Assembly (NCBI RefSeq): GCF_020216025.1
Contig: NZ_JAIWNC010000005.1
Location: forward strand, 62,001-126,000
Reading direction: 5' to 3'
From: Jidongwangia harbinensis
GTDB lineage: Bacteria; Actinomycetota; Actinomycetes; Mycobacteriales; Micromonosporaceae
Length of the DNA stretch: 64,000 nt
Below are positions 51,150 through 59,652 of the stretch, piece by piece; the first letter of the stretch is position 1, and the number at the start of each line of letters is the position of its first letter. Made by a program: the position numbers and the translations under genes. The notes beneath the pieces are model-generated. The model searched no databases, was not told the DNA's origin, and saw only the letters and a list, made by a program, of their open reading frames with translations.

Positions 51150-51683
51150 TCAGCTGGCTTCGCTGGAACCGATCACCGATACCGGGATGCTGAACGTGGC
51201 GCCCTGGCAGCCGTTGTCCACGTTATTGATCATGCGGACCGCGTTCGCCAGCGTGAACTGCACGGTCTCACCTCCGCCGATCTTGAGCTGCCCACCCGCG
51301 GCGGCCATCAGCCGGGCGCCGGCCAGCATGCCGTTGCTGCCGACCGGGCCGGTGCTGAAGTCGCCGAAGTACACACCGGTGTTGCTGCAGAAGCCGATGC
51401 CACCGGTGGCCCGGACACCGTCGGACGGCTTCCAGGTGACGTTGGTGACGGCGACCGGGAACTTGTTCGAATTCTTGACCTTGATGATGGCGTCGCCGGT
51501 GGCACCCGGGTACAGCGTGGCGTCGGCGGTGGCCGCCACCAGTTCCAGCGGCACGACCGTGTCGGCCTTGGCGTACACGTTGCCGGTGCCGTAGGCGGTC
51601 CAGGCAGCCCAGGCGGCGCCGGTGCCGACGGTCACGGCGAGGGCGATTCCGACGACGATGCCACGCTTCACGGACTTGCGCAT
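51150..51683 (-). CDS. Small secreted protein, TasA-like pattern
   Basis: 177 residues. Signal peptide (MRKSVKRGIVVGIALAVTVG, cleaved near AAWA), then an all-beta mature chain (LELVAATADATLYPGATGDA, KNSNKFPVAVTNVTWKPSDG, GETVQFTLANAVRMINNVDN). The layout resembles secreted actinobacterial proteins with an Ig-like fold; I do not recognise a named family. The first gene of an operon with the proline-rich FN3 protein, so the two probably assemble at the surface. Confidence 0.75.
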   Translation of the reverse strand: MRKSVKRGIVVGIALAVTVGTGAAWAAWTAYGTGNVYAKADTVVPLELVAATADATLYPGATGDAIIKVKNSNKFPVAVTNVTWKPSDGVRATGGIGFCSNTGVYFGDFSTGPVGSNGMLAGARLMAAAGGQLKIGGGETVQFTLANAVRMINNVDNGCQGATFSIPVSVIGSSEAS

Positions 51684-51971
51684 GATGGCTTTCCCTCCGA
51701 AGTGAGTTCGCTTCGCAGGCGCCGGTTTCGCTACTGACTCCCCGCCGGACTGGAGCGACCATCTTCATCGCCCAGCGGATCTTCGTCTCGCCCCGGCCCA
51801 TCAGGACCGAACATAACTATGCGTTACATGTCCGCCTTGAACCAATGGCCCGTATAACCCTGAGTGATAGCGCTTACGGCTGATCCGCCGGACCGCCGTT
51901 CGGCCAGTGACTGTCCGCTCATGTCGGACCGAACCGTCAAGTCGGAGCGGCGGCCGCCGATGGCGTGAGTC

Positions 51972-52476
51972 ATGACCGAGAGTGCGGACGACGGCAGTTC
52001 CGGGACCGACACCGTCGAACGCCGGGTATCCGGCAGGCTGTACGGCCGCACCGCCACCGAGATCGCCGGCCCCGCCCGGACGCAGGCCGGCGCCGTGCGG
52101 TACCGGCCGGTCCTCGGCCGAGCCCAGCACTACCTCATGCTGGGCGTGGCCGGGCTGCACCGCCTGCCTGGCCAGCGGCGTGCTGCTGGACCACTCGTAC
52201 TGGTCGCTGTACCTGTGGGCGAGCCTCACCCTGACCATCTCGGTCGCGCCCCTGGTGCACGTCCTGGCCCAGTCCGCGGCCGAGGCGTCCCGCCAGGTGC
52301 TCGCGCAACGCCGGATCGGCCACCGCCTGATCCGGGCCGGGCTGATCAGCAGAAAGCAGCTCGACGAGCTGCTCGACCTGCAGGCGACCTCGGAAGAGGC
52401 CTGGCAGCGGCTCGGCGACCTGGCGGTACAGCACGGGTACGTGAGCACCCACCAGCTCACCGAGGTACGGCGGTAG
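51972..52476 (+). pseudogene. MshEN-like membrane protein with frameshift
   Basis: The first frame (from ATG 51972) gives MTESADDGSSGTDTVERR and YRPVLGRAQHYLMLGVAG. After the GGG at 52152-52154 the frame must drop one base, and the next frame reads CTACLASGVLLDHSYWSLYL, a second membrane helix, then ASRQVLAQRRIGHRLIRAGL-ISRKQLDELLDLQ, LGDLAVQHGYVSTHQLTEV to 52476. The joined product has two membrane helices and a C-terminal MshEN/GspE-N domain of the kind that can bind cyclic-di-GMP. It is a pseudogene, a homopolymer sequencing error or a slippage site; the last 65 codons look intact and conserved. Confidence 0.65.
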
Positions 52477-52483
52477 CGCCGGG

Positions 52484-53293
52484 TCAGGACAGTACCGCCC
52501 GGATCGCGACCAGCGTGGTGTTGACGTCGAACAGCGGGCCCTCGTCGCTGTCCCAGCCGCCGTCCGCCCGCTGCGTCTCACCGAGCCGTTTGCGGGCGGC
52601 GGTGAGCAGCCAGTCGTCGCCCAGGTTCAGCCGGCGCAGCGCGGCCGCCATCGACGCCGTGTCGGCCGGGGACATGTCGCCCAGCCGGTCGCCCAGCACC
52701 AGCTGGATCCGCGCCGACTCGTAGAAGTACTGCTGTTCGTGCAGCAAGCCCGCGGCGTGCCAGCCGGCGGCCAGGAACGACGGCCAGGTGCCGTCCGGGC
52801 GCAACCGGGCGGCCACGTACCGCGCGGCCTCCGCCATCGCCGGGCCGTGCCGGGCCGGCGCATCCCGGCGCGGGTGCGCCTCCAGCTCGGCGACCGCCAG
52901 CCAGAAGCCGGCCACCGCGGTCAGGTACAGCGTGGCCTCCGGATCGCCCGGCCGGGCCCAGGCCGGCGCCTCGACGGCCAGCGCCTCGTCCTCCTGGAAG
53001 GTGCCGTCCCGGCGCTGCACACCGACCAGCCAGGCCAGCGCCCGCTCCACCGCGGGACCGCGCAGACCGCCGAGATCGTCCAGCTCACCGAGCCGGAAAC
53101 AGGTGGCGTCCACCGACGACGTCACGCCCTCGCCGGACGGCGGCCACCCGCCGGACTGAGTCTGACCGGCGCCGATCCGATCCACGATGTGCGGTGGCGG
53201 CGGCGCGCCGGTGCGGAGGAACGCCAGCCGGGCGCGCTCCACCGGATCACCGTGCGCCACCACGTACCCGATTGCGGCATCGATATCCACCAC
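52484..53293 (-). CDS. Prenyltransferase/squalene-cyclase-fold protein
   Basis: 269 residues of alpha/alpha-toroid repeats. QW-type motifs: QSGGWPPSGEG (45-55), QRRDGTFQEDEALAV and QRADGGWDSDEGPLF near the C terminus. No DxDD or DDxxD catalytic motif is visible, so it may be a non-cyclase member that binds or modifies lipids. It is convergent with the MshEN-like gene (8-base gap) and upstream of moeZ on the same strand. Confidence 0.75.
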   Translation of the reverse strand: MVDIDAAIGYVVAHGDPVERARLAFLRTGAPPPPHIVDRIGAGQTQSGGWPPSGEGVTSSVDATCFRLGELDDLGGLRGPAVERALAWLVGVQRRDGTFQEDEALAVEAPAWARPGDPEATLYLTAVAGFWLAVAELEAHPRRDAPARHGPAMAEAARYVAARLRPDGTWPSFLAAGWHAAGLLHEQQYFYESARIQLVLGDRLGDMSPADTASMAAALRRLNLGDDWLLTAARKRLGETQRADGGWDSDEGPLFDVNTTLVAIRAVLS

Positions 53294-53348
53294 GACGGAG
53301 ACGGTACAGCTCAGCCCGCTGATCCGCTGGCCGGAGCCGCACCGCCGG

Positions 53349-54530
53349 TCAGTACGACGGCAGCGACGGATCCACCGTGTTGACCCAGGAGACGACGCCG
53401 CCCTGGACGTGCACCGCGTCCTTGAACCCAGCCGCCTTCAGCGCGGCCAGCGCCTCCGCCGACCGCACGCCGGACTTGCAGTGCAGCACGATCTGCCGGT
53501 CCTGCGGGAACCGGGACAGCGCATCGCCGGAGAGGATCTCCCCCTTCGGGATCAGCGTCGCGCCGGGGATGCGGACGATCTCGTACTCGGCGGGCTCACG
53601 GACGTCGACCAGGAACACGTCCTTGCCGGAGTCCTGCCACTCCTTCAGCTCCTTGGCCGTGATCGTCGCGTCGAGCGTGGCCTCCTGCGCCTCCGGGGAG
53701 ACCGCACCGCAGAAGTCCTCGTAGTCCTCCAGCAGGTCGGTGACGGTCGGGTTGTCACCGCACAGCGCGCAGGCCGGGTCCTTGCGTACCCGGATCTTGC
53801 GGTACTCCATCTCCAGGGCGTCGTAGACCATCAGCTTGCCGACCAGCGGCTCACCGATCCCGGTGATCAGCTTGATCGCCTCGTTGACCTGGATCGACCC
53901 GATCGACGCGCAGAGCACGCCGAGCACGCCGCCCTCGGCGCAGGACGGGACCATGCCGGGCGGCGGCGGCTCCGGGTAGAGGCACCGGTAGCACGGGCCG
54001 TGCTCCTCCCAGAAGACCGACGCCTGGCCGTCGAAGCGATAGATCGATCCCCAGACGTACGGCTTGCCGAGCAGCACCGCGGCGTCGTTGACCATGTACC
54101 GGGTGGCGAAGTTGTCGGTGCCGTCGACGATCAGGTCGTACCCGCTGAAGATCTCCCGGACGTTGTCCCGGTCCAGCGCGGTGTTGTGGATGACCACCTC
54201 GACCAGCGGGTTGATCTCGCGGATGCTCGCGGCCGCGGACTCGGCCTTGGGCCGGCCCACGTCGGAGACGCCATGGATGACCTGGCGTTGCAGGTTGGAC
54301 TCGTCGACCGTGTCGAAGTCCACGATGCCGAGCGTGCCGACGCCGGCGGCGGCCAGGTACAGCAGGGCCGGCGAACCGAGGCCGCCCGCGCCGACCACCA
54401 GCACCTTGGCGTTCTTCAGCCGCTTCTGGCCGTCCATCCCGACGTCCGGGATGATCAGGTGGCGCGAGTAGCGGCGGATCTCGTCGACGGAGAGCTCGGC
54501 GGCAGGCTCGACGAGCGGGGGCAGGGACAC
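53349..54530 (-). CDS. moeZ: Adenylyltransferase/sulfurtransferase MoeZ
   Basis: 393 residues from GTG 54530 (GGGGAG six bases upstream). ThiF/MoeB domain: RYSRHLIIPDVGMDGQKRLK, VLVVGAGGLGSPALLYLAAA (nucleotide binding), LQRQVIHG, and Zn pairs CYRCLYPEPPPPGM and CALCGD. The C-terminal rhodanese domain (about 295-393) has active Cys in VLHCKSGVRSAEAL. It activates ubiquitin-like carriers (MoaD, ThiS, CysO) with AMP and supplies sulfur for molybdopterin, thiamine or cysteine. Confidence 0.93.
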   Translation of the reverse strand: MSLPPLVEPAAELSVDEIRRYSRHLIIPDVGMDGQKRLKNAKVLVVGAGGLGSPALLYLAAAGVGTLGIVDFDTVDESNLQRQVIHGVSDVGRPKAESAAASIREINPLVEVVIHNTALDRDNVREIFSGYDLIVDGTDNFATRYMVNDAAVLLGKPYVWGSIYRFDGQASVFWEEHGPCYRCLYPEPPPPGMVPSCAEGGVLGVLCASIGSIQVNEAIKLITGIGEPLVGKLMVYDALEMEYRKIRVRKDPACALCGDNPTVTDLLEDYEDFCGAVSPEAQEATLDATITAKELKEWQDSGKDVFLVDVREPAEYEIVRIPGATLIPKGEILSGDALSRFPQDRQIVLHCKSGVRSAEALAALKAAGFKDAVHVQGGVVSWVNTVDPSLPSY

Positions 54531-54640
54531 GGTGTACTCCCCGGGTTGGCGGTAAGGTGCGCTGCCCCATTGTTGCTCGTTGTCGCCGTGAACGGACATG
54601 ACGTGGAACACCGGCCCGACATGCGGGATGGGGAATACCG

Positions 54641-57600
54641 TCAGTCGGCCGGCGGACCCGGGTAACGGCGGCCGTCGATGTAGGGCCAGGCGTTCGCGAC
54701 ACAGCCGTTCAGACCGTACGTCTGCTGCTGCATCACCGGGGCCGGCTGCCCCGGACCGGGGCAGGACTCGTGCTCGTACCCGAGCTGGTGCCCCACCTCA
54801 TGATTGACGGCGTACGCCCGGTACGTCTCCAGCGGCGCGCCGTAGTCGGGCACCGCGTCCTGCCAGCGGTCCTGGTTGATCACCAGCTGACCGGGCAGCC
54901 GGCAGGACGAGAACCCGCCGGTCTCCAGGCCACCCGCCCGGCACATTCGCTCCGACGTGTCCGGCGACGCCAGGTACACGGTGAAGTCCGAGGCCGCCGC
55001 GGCCGGCACCCGCTGCAACCGCACGTCGCCACCGGCGATCCAGCCGCGCGGGTCGCCCAGAATCCGCTCCACCTCGGCCGCGAACGCCGCACCGTCGCCC
55101 AGCCCCAGCACCGTCTCCACGCTCACCTTGAACGGCCGGAGCGCGCCCCCGGTGCCCAGCACCGACCCGTACCCGCCGGCGAACGTGAACTCCCCCACCA
55201 CGTCCGGCGGCGCGACCGCCGCGGCGGCGGCAGTGGTGGTCGGCGCCACCGCGGCGCTGGGCTGCGGGCCGGCCGGCACGGACGCCACCGGCGGAACCGC
55301 CGCCCGGCGGCTACCGTCACCCCGGATCAGCGACCCGACCACCACCACGAACGCCGCCAGCAGCACGAACGCGAGCACCACCACGAGCCGCCGGCGTTGC
55401 AGCGAGCGACGGCCGGCGGCGGCCGGCGCGGCGTCGTCACGCGGCAGGACGACGATCGGCGGCCGCACCGCCTCGGGCGGCCCGGCCGGCGCCCGGGACG
55501 TGGCCGGAGGCCGGCCCGCGGCCGGGCGGGTGTGCGACGGGGTACGCGACGGCGCCACGATCCCACCGGACCGGCCGAGGGACGGGCGACGGGTCGGGGG
55601 CGCGGCGTCGTCGGTGTGGCCGTCGTCCGGGGTCGGTTCGGGGTCTGGTGTCGGGGCGAGGGCTTCGGGGCCTGCCGTGTGCTCGGTGCCGGTTGGCTGC
55701 TCGGTGCCGGTCGGCTGCTCGGTTCCGGTCGGCTGCTCGGCTCCTCCTGGCTGCTCGGCTCCTCCTGGCTGCTCGGCTCCTGCCGGCTCCGTGGCTTCCG
55801 GGTTTGCGGCCTCGGGGGTCGCGGCCTCCGGGTGGGCCGGGACGGGGCTTGCCGGCACGGGGCTTGCCGAGACGGGGCTTGCCGGGACGGGTGCGGCTAT
55901 GTCGCCGGGCTCCGGGCGGAGTCTGACCGTTGTCGTGGGGTTGTCGGCCGCGGGTGGGTCGGTGTGCGGCGAGGCGGCCGGTTGCGGTGTCACGGTCCGT
56001 TGCGGTGTCACGGACGGATCCGTCGTCGCGGTCGGCTGCGGCGCCACGGACTGATCCGATGTCGCGGTCGACTGCGGCGTCGCGGACAGGCTCGGTGCCG
56101 TGGCCGGGGTCGGGTTCGGGTGGGGTTCGGGGCTTGTCGGATCTGGGCGCGGTTCGGCCTCGGCCGGACGCGCGGGTGCGATCCGCGGAGCCGCGGTGCG
56201 TTCGGCCGCCCGGGACCGGGTCCGCTTCAACGCGGCCGGTTTGGTCGGCGCCTCGTCGGCCGTGGCCGGCTCCGGCTTGGCGTGACTCTTCCGGGGCGGC
56301 GCGGCCTTGGCGGCACCGGTCCCCGGCGTCCCGGTTGGGCGGTCGCCGGCCGCACTCGTGGTGGGTGGCTCGATCTCGGCTGGTCCGTGGGATGCCGTCT
56401 TGCGGGGTCGCTTCGTTTCGGTGGGTGTTGCGTTCGCCTTGGCAGGTGTGGCCCGTGGCGCGCTGGCCGGGGGTGACTTGACGTTCGATGTCTTGTCCGA
56501 GGCCGAGGTCCTAGCGGGCTGGGCCTTCCTGACCTGGGCCGACTTGGACGGCGAGCCGGCCTTGTCGGTGGGGGTGTGGTTTGCGGGGGCTGCCTTGGCC
56601 GGAGACGGGGCCTTGGCGGGCGACGCCTTCGTGGTCGGCGCGGCCTTCGCCGTCGGCGCGGCCTTCGCGGGCGACCCGGCCTTCCCCGTCGGCGCGGCCT
56701 TCGCGGGCGACCCGGCCTTCCCCGTCGGCGCAGCCTTCGCCGGTGGTGTGGCCTTCGCGGGCGGTGTGGCCTTCGCGGGCGGTGTGGCCTTCGCGGGCGG
56801 CGCAGCCTTCGCCGAGGGCCTGGTCGGGGCGGCCTTCGCGGTCTGCGCAGCCTCTCCCGGCACGGCCTTTGCCGGCGCCGCCGGCTTCGTGGTTGGCCGG
56901 ACTGTCGCGGAGGTGTTCTTCGTGGCAACGGCGGTAGGCGCATTCCTCCCAGCAGGAGAAGCCTTGGTATCGGGCGCGGCCTTCCGGCCAGCCACAGCCT
57001 TCGTAGTGGACGCACCCTTCGTCGTTGCCGCGCTCTTGGCGCTCGACGGTGAGTTCGTCCCAGGCGCCGCCTTCACGTCCGGAGTCGCCTTCGCCGCCGG
57101 AGCCGCCTTCACCGCCGGAGCCGCCTTCACCGCCGGCGCAGCCTTCGCAGCCGGAGCAACCGGAGCAACCGGAGCAGCCGGAGCAGCCTTCACCGCCGGA
57201 GCAGCTGGAGCAGCCGGAGCAGCCGAAGCCGCCGCCTCCCTCGACCCCGCCGCCGTGCCGCCGAGCTTCCCGGCGGCCTCGGCAACCGCTCGACGACCGG
57301 CCTCGAACGCGGCCGCCGCATCCGGCGCGGCCGCCACATCAGGTCCGCCTGCCGCACCCGGCCCGCCCGCCGCACCCGGTCCGGTCACGTCCGGTCCAGC
57401 CGGTCCCACCACCCCCGATCCGATGCCGATCGGTTCGATCGCGTCCGGTTCGGCTCGGGGCGGTTCGGTGCCGGTCCGGGGCACGGCGGCCCGCACCGAG
57501 ACGTCGGAAGCGGAGGAAGTGCGGGCCGGCACACTGCCGGTGCCGCGTCGTGGGGAACGCTCGACGGCCGCCGTGGGCTGGTTCGGCTGGGCAGAGTCAT

Positions 57601-57646
57601 CGGCGGCGGCCCGTAGCTCTGCGGAACCTTTTGTCGGCTTTGCCAT
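54641..57646 (-). CDS. DUF3152 zincin-like protein with histone-H1-like tail
   Basis: 1001 residues from ATG 57646 (weak ribosome site). Residues 1-750 are low complexity: Lys/Ala/Pro repeats such as KAAPAVKAAPAVKAAPAAKA and PAKATPPAKATPPAKA (residues about 150-420), then Pro/Thr and GAEQPGGAEQPTGTEQP repeats. One membrane helix (754-774, LVVVLAFVLLAAFVVVVGSL) is followed by a DUF3152 domain with HEVGHQLGYEH (949-959), the HExxHxxGxxH zinc signature. The tail would face the cytoplasm and resembles histone H1 tails that bind DNA; the zincin domain faces outside. The combined role is unknown. Confidence 0.8.
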   Translation of the reverse strand: MAKPTKGSAELRAAADDSAQPNQPTAAVERSPRRGTGSVPARTSSASDVSVRAAVPRTGTEPPRAEPDAIEPIGIGSGVVGPAGPDVTGPGAAGGPGAAGGPDVAAAPDAAAAFEAGRRAVAEAAGKLGGTAAGSREAAASAAPAAPAAPAVKAAPAAPVAPVAPAAKAAPAVKAAPAVKAAPAAKATPDVKAAPGTNSPSSAKSAATTKGASTTKAVAGRKAAPDTKASPAGRNAPTAVATKNTSATVRPTTKPAAPAKAVPGEAAQTAKAAPTRPSAKAAPPAKATPPAKATPPAKATPPAKAAPTGKAGSPAKAAPTGKAGSPAKAAPTAKAAPTTKASPAKAPSPAKAAPANHTPTDKAGSPSKSAQVRKAQPARTSASDKTSNVKSPPASAPRATPAKANATPTETKRPRKTASHGPAEIEPPTTSAAGDRPTGTPGTGAAKAAPPRKSHAKPEPATADEAPTKPAALKRTRSRAAERTAAPRIAPARPAEAEPRPDPTSPEPHPNPTPATAPSLSATPQSTATSDQSVAPQPTATTDPSVTPQRTVTPQPAASPHTDPPAADNPTTTVRLRPEPGDIAAPVPASPVSASPVPASPVPAHPEAATPEAANPEATEPAGAEQPGGAEQPGGAEQPTGTEQPTGTEQPTGTEHTAGPEALAPTPDPEPTPDDGHTDDAAPPTRRPSLGRSGGIVAPSRTPSHTRPAAGRPPATSRAPAGPPEAVRPPIVVLPRDDAAPAAAGRRSLQRRRLVVVLAFVLLAAFVVVVGSLIRGDGSRRAAVPPVASVPAGPQPSAAVAPTTTAAAAAVAPPDVVGEFTFAGGYGSVLGTGGALRPFKVSVETVLGLGDGAAFAAEVERILGDPRGWIAGGDVRLQRVPAAAASDFTVYLASPDTSERMCRAGGLETGGFSSCRLPGQLVINQDRWQDAVPDYGAPLETYRAYAVNHEVGHQLGYEHESCPGPGQPAPVMQQQTYGLNGCVANAWPYIDGRRYPGPPAD

Positions 57647-57785
57647 AACATAAGCCAGGGTGCCATGGGTGGAGGCGCGCCACAGGCGTTTCGCGAGTCC
57701 CCGCAGCAAGCAATCAGCCCGGCTGACGCACCGCGCCCACGAGCACACGAGCCGCGATCCGGCTCGCGGCGACGGCCACGCCTTC

Positions 57786-58625
57786 TCAGAACCTGGAGGG
57801 ACCCGTCAGTTCCCGGGCACCACGGCGGGGCCAGGCGTTCGGCGTACATCCGCGCAGGGTCAGCGTCTGTTGCACCATCACCGGCGCCGGACCGCCTCGC
57901 TGAGGACATCCCTGGTGGTGTTTGCCCAGTTCGTGGCCCACTTCATGGTTGATCACGTACTGCCGGTAGGTGCGCAGCGGGACCTTCGCCCTGGTGAACG
58001 TGGGTGCCGACGAACGCCACCGGTCGAGGTTGAGGATGGCGCGGCCGGTGGTGCGGCATGAGGTGTACGGCCGACCGCCGATTCTGATGTTGACGCCGCC
58101 ACGCTCGCACATGGTGGCGGCGGTGTCGCGGGTGGCGAGGTAGACGGTGAAGTCGTGCTCGTCGCGGCCGGCCACCCGCTGCAACCGGAGGCGCCCGCCG
58201 CCGGTCCAGCTGCGTTTGTCGCCCAGCGTGGCCTCGACCTCGGCGGCGAACGCCGCCACGGGTTCGCCGCTGCCGTGTTCGACGGCGACCCGGAAGCGGC
58301 GCACCGGGCCCTTCGTGCCGAGCACCTTGCCGCGGCCGGGCGCGTACCCGAACTTGCCGGTGCCGCGCGCCGGGATCGGACCCCGCGCCGCGGTCGACGC
58401 CGGGGCGGGCGCCGACGCGGACGGCCGGACCGGTACGGCGCCGAACGCGCGCGGCGTGGTGCTGACCACCGGCGCCGGTGGTGGGGCCGGGGTCAGCCGG
58501 GGCAGCACGGCTCCGCCGGCGAGCAGCAGGGTGAACACGCCGAGCCCGGTGGACCACCAGCGCCGGCGCCGCTGCCGGTGCATCCGGCGGACGGCCGGGT
58601 GGACGGGCGTACGGACGTCGATCAT
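57786..58625 (-). CDS. DUF3152 zincin-like protein, short paralogue
   Basis: 279 residues. Membrane anchor/signal (about 22-42) after a basic start, a Pro-rich linker, and a DUF3152 domain with HEVGHELGKHH (His227, Glu228, His231, His237) and paired Cys. Shares VLGTKGPVRRFRVAVE-type and RWTGGGRLRLQRVAG blocks with the C-terminal domain of the longer neighbour, which lacks none of them. The two genes, 139 bases apart on the same strand, are tandem paralogues. Confidence 0.85.
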   Translation of the reverse strand: MIDVRTPVHPAVRRMHRQRRRRWWSTGLGVFTLLLAGGAVLPRLTPAPPPAPVVSTTPRAFGAVPVRPSASAPAPASTAARGPIPARGTGKFGYAPGRGKVLGTKGPVRRFRVAVEHGSGEPVAAFAAEVEATLGDKRSWTGGGRLRLQRVAGRDEHDFTVYLATRDTAATMCERGGVNIRIGGRPYTSCRTTGRAILNLDRWRSSAPTFTRAKVPLRTYRQYVINHEVGHELGKHHQGCPQRGGPAPVMVQQTLTLRGCTPNAWPRRGARELTGPSRF

Positions 58626-58671
58626 CGAATGCCAGCGTTACACAACCGCCGTCCGTTGTCTCGACGAACGT

Positions 58672-59652
58672 CTAGGCGGAGCGGGTGACGTCCCGCGCCA
58701 GTGGCGACCCGATGTCGGCGAGCATGCCGACGATGGCGCGGGCCACCAGCCGGGGCACTTCCATCTGCGCGACGTGGCCGACGCCGGGCAGGAGGAGCAA
58801 CCGGCTGTCCGGGATGGCCCGGGCCACCTGGATCGGCACCCGGGAGTCCACCAGCTTGTCGTTGAGGCCGCCGATCACGCAGGTGGGCGCGGTGATGCGG
58901 GCCGCCAGGCGCCATTGCGAGTTCGCCCCCGGCAGGTACGCCCGCAGGAAGCTCGACACCAGGCCGCGCAGGGTGCCGAGGTACGCCTTCGGGTAGTGCG
59001 CCACGGTGTACCGCAGCCGGATCTCCTCGATCGCCTCGGCCCGTCGCTGCTCGTGGATCCGGCTGGTGTCGCCGAAGCAGGCGATCAGCACCTGCTCGGC
59101 CATCTCCTCGACGGTCATCCGGGCGAACGCCCAGGCCAGCAGCCGGTCCGCCCGGGGCAGTGCGAGCAGTGGCAGCACCCGGCCCTGCGCGGTGCGGCGC
59201 GGGTCCAGGAACGGCATGGCCGGCGAGATCAGCGTGAGCGTGCGGACCAGGTCGGGACGGAGGGCGGCGACCCGGACCGAGATGGAGCCGCCGAGCGAGT
59301 TGCCGACCAGGTGGACCGGGCCGCGGCCGGCGTGGTCCAGGTAGGTGATCAGGCGGTCCGCGAACGCCGGGATGGAGTAGCGCGGGTGCGGGTCGCTGTA
59401 GCCGAAGCCGGGCAGGTCCACCGCCTGGCCGTCGAAGCGGTCGGCGAGCAGGCCGGCCACGTCGGTGAAGTTCTGCGAGGAACCACCGAGGCCGTGTACG
59501 TAGACCGCCGGCTCGGCGGTGGGCGAGGTCGCGGGGGTGTCGCGTACGTGCAGCATGGTGCCGTCCACCAGGACCCGGCGGGCGGGCCAGGGTGGCAGTA
59601 CGGCGCCGTCCGGCAGGAGTGCGCCGTCGTCGGCGAGGATGCAGCCCTTCAT
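58672..59652 (-). CDS. Alpha/beta hydrolase
   Basis: 326 residues. VYVHGLGGSSQNFTDVAGLL (oxyanion), GQAVDLPGFGYSDPHPRYSI, nucleophile VGNSLGGSISVRVAAL (Ser), Asp in IGGLNDKLVDSR and His in LPGVGHVAQMEVP. ATG 59652 overlaps the stop of the large hypothetical protein (ATGA). Esterase, lipase or C-C hydrolase activity cannot be distinguished. Confidence 0.87.
   Translation of the reverse strand: MKGCILADDGALLPDGAVLPPWPARRVLVDGTMLHVRDTPATSPTAEPAVYVHGLGGSSQNFTDVAGLLADRFDGQAVDLPGFGYSDPHPRYSIPAFADRLITYLDHAGRGPVHLVGNSLGGSISVRVAALRPDLVRTLTLISPAMPFLDPRRTAQGRVLPLLALPRADRLLAWAFARMTVEEMAEQVLIACFGDTSRIHEQRRAEAIEEIRLRYTVAHYPKAYLGTLRGLVSSFLRAYLPGANSQWRLAARITAPTCVIGGLNDKLVDSRVPIQVARAIPDSRLLLLPGVGHVAQMEVPRLVARAIVGMLADIGSPLARDVTRSA

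Noticed and set aside
52484-53293. A terpene or hopene synthase
   Set aside because: The protein has QW repeats but no DxDD or DDxxD catalytic motif and is far shorter than real squalene-hopene cyclases.
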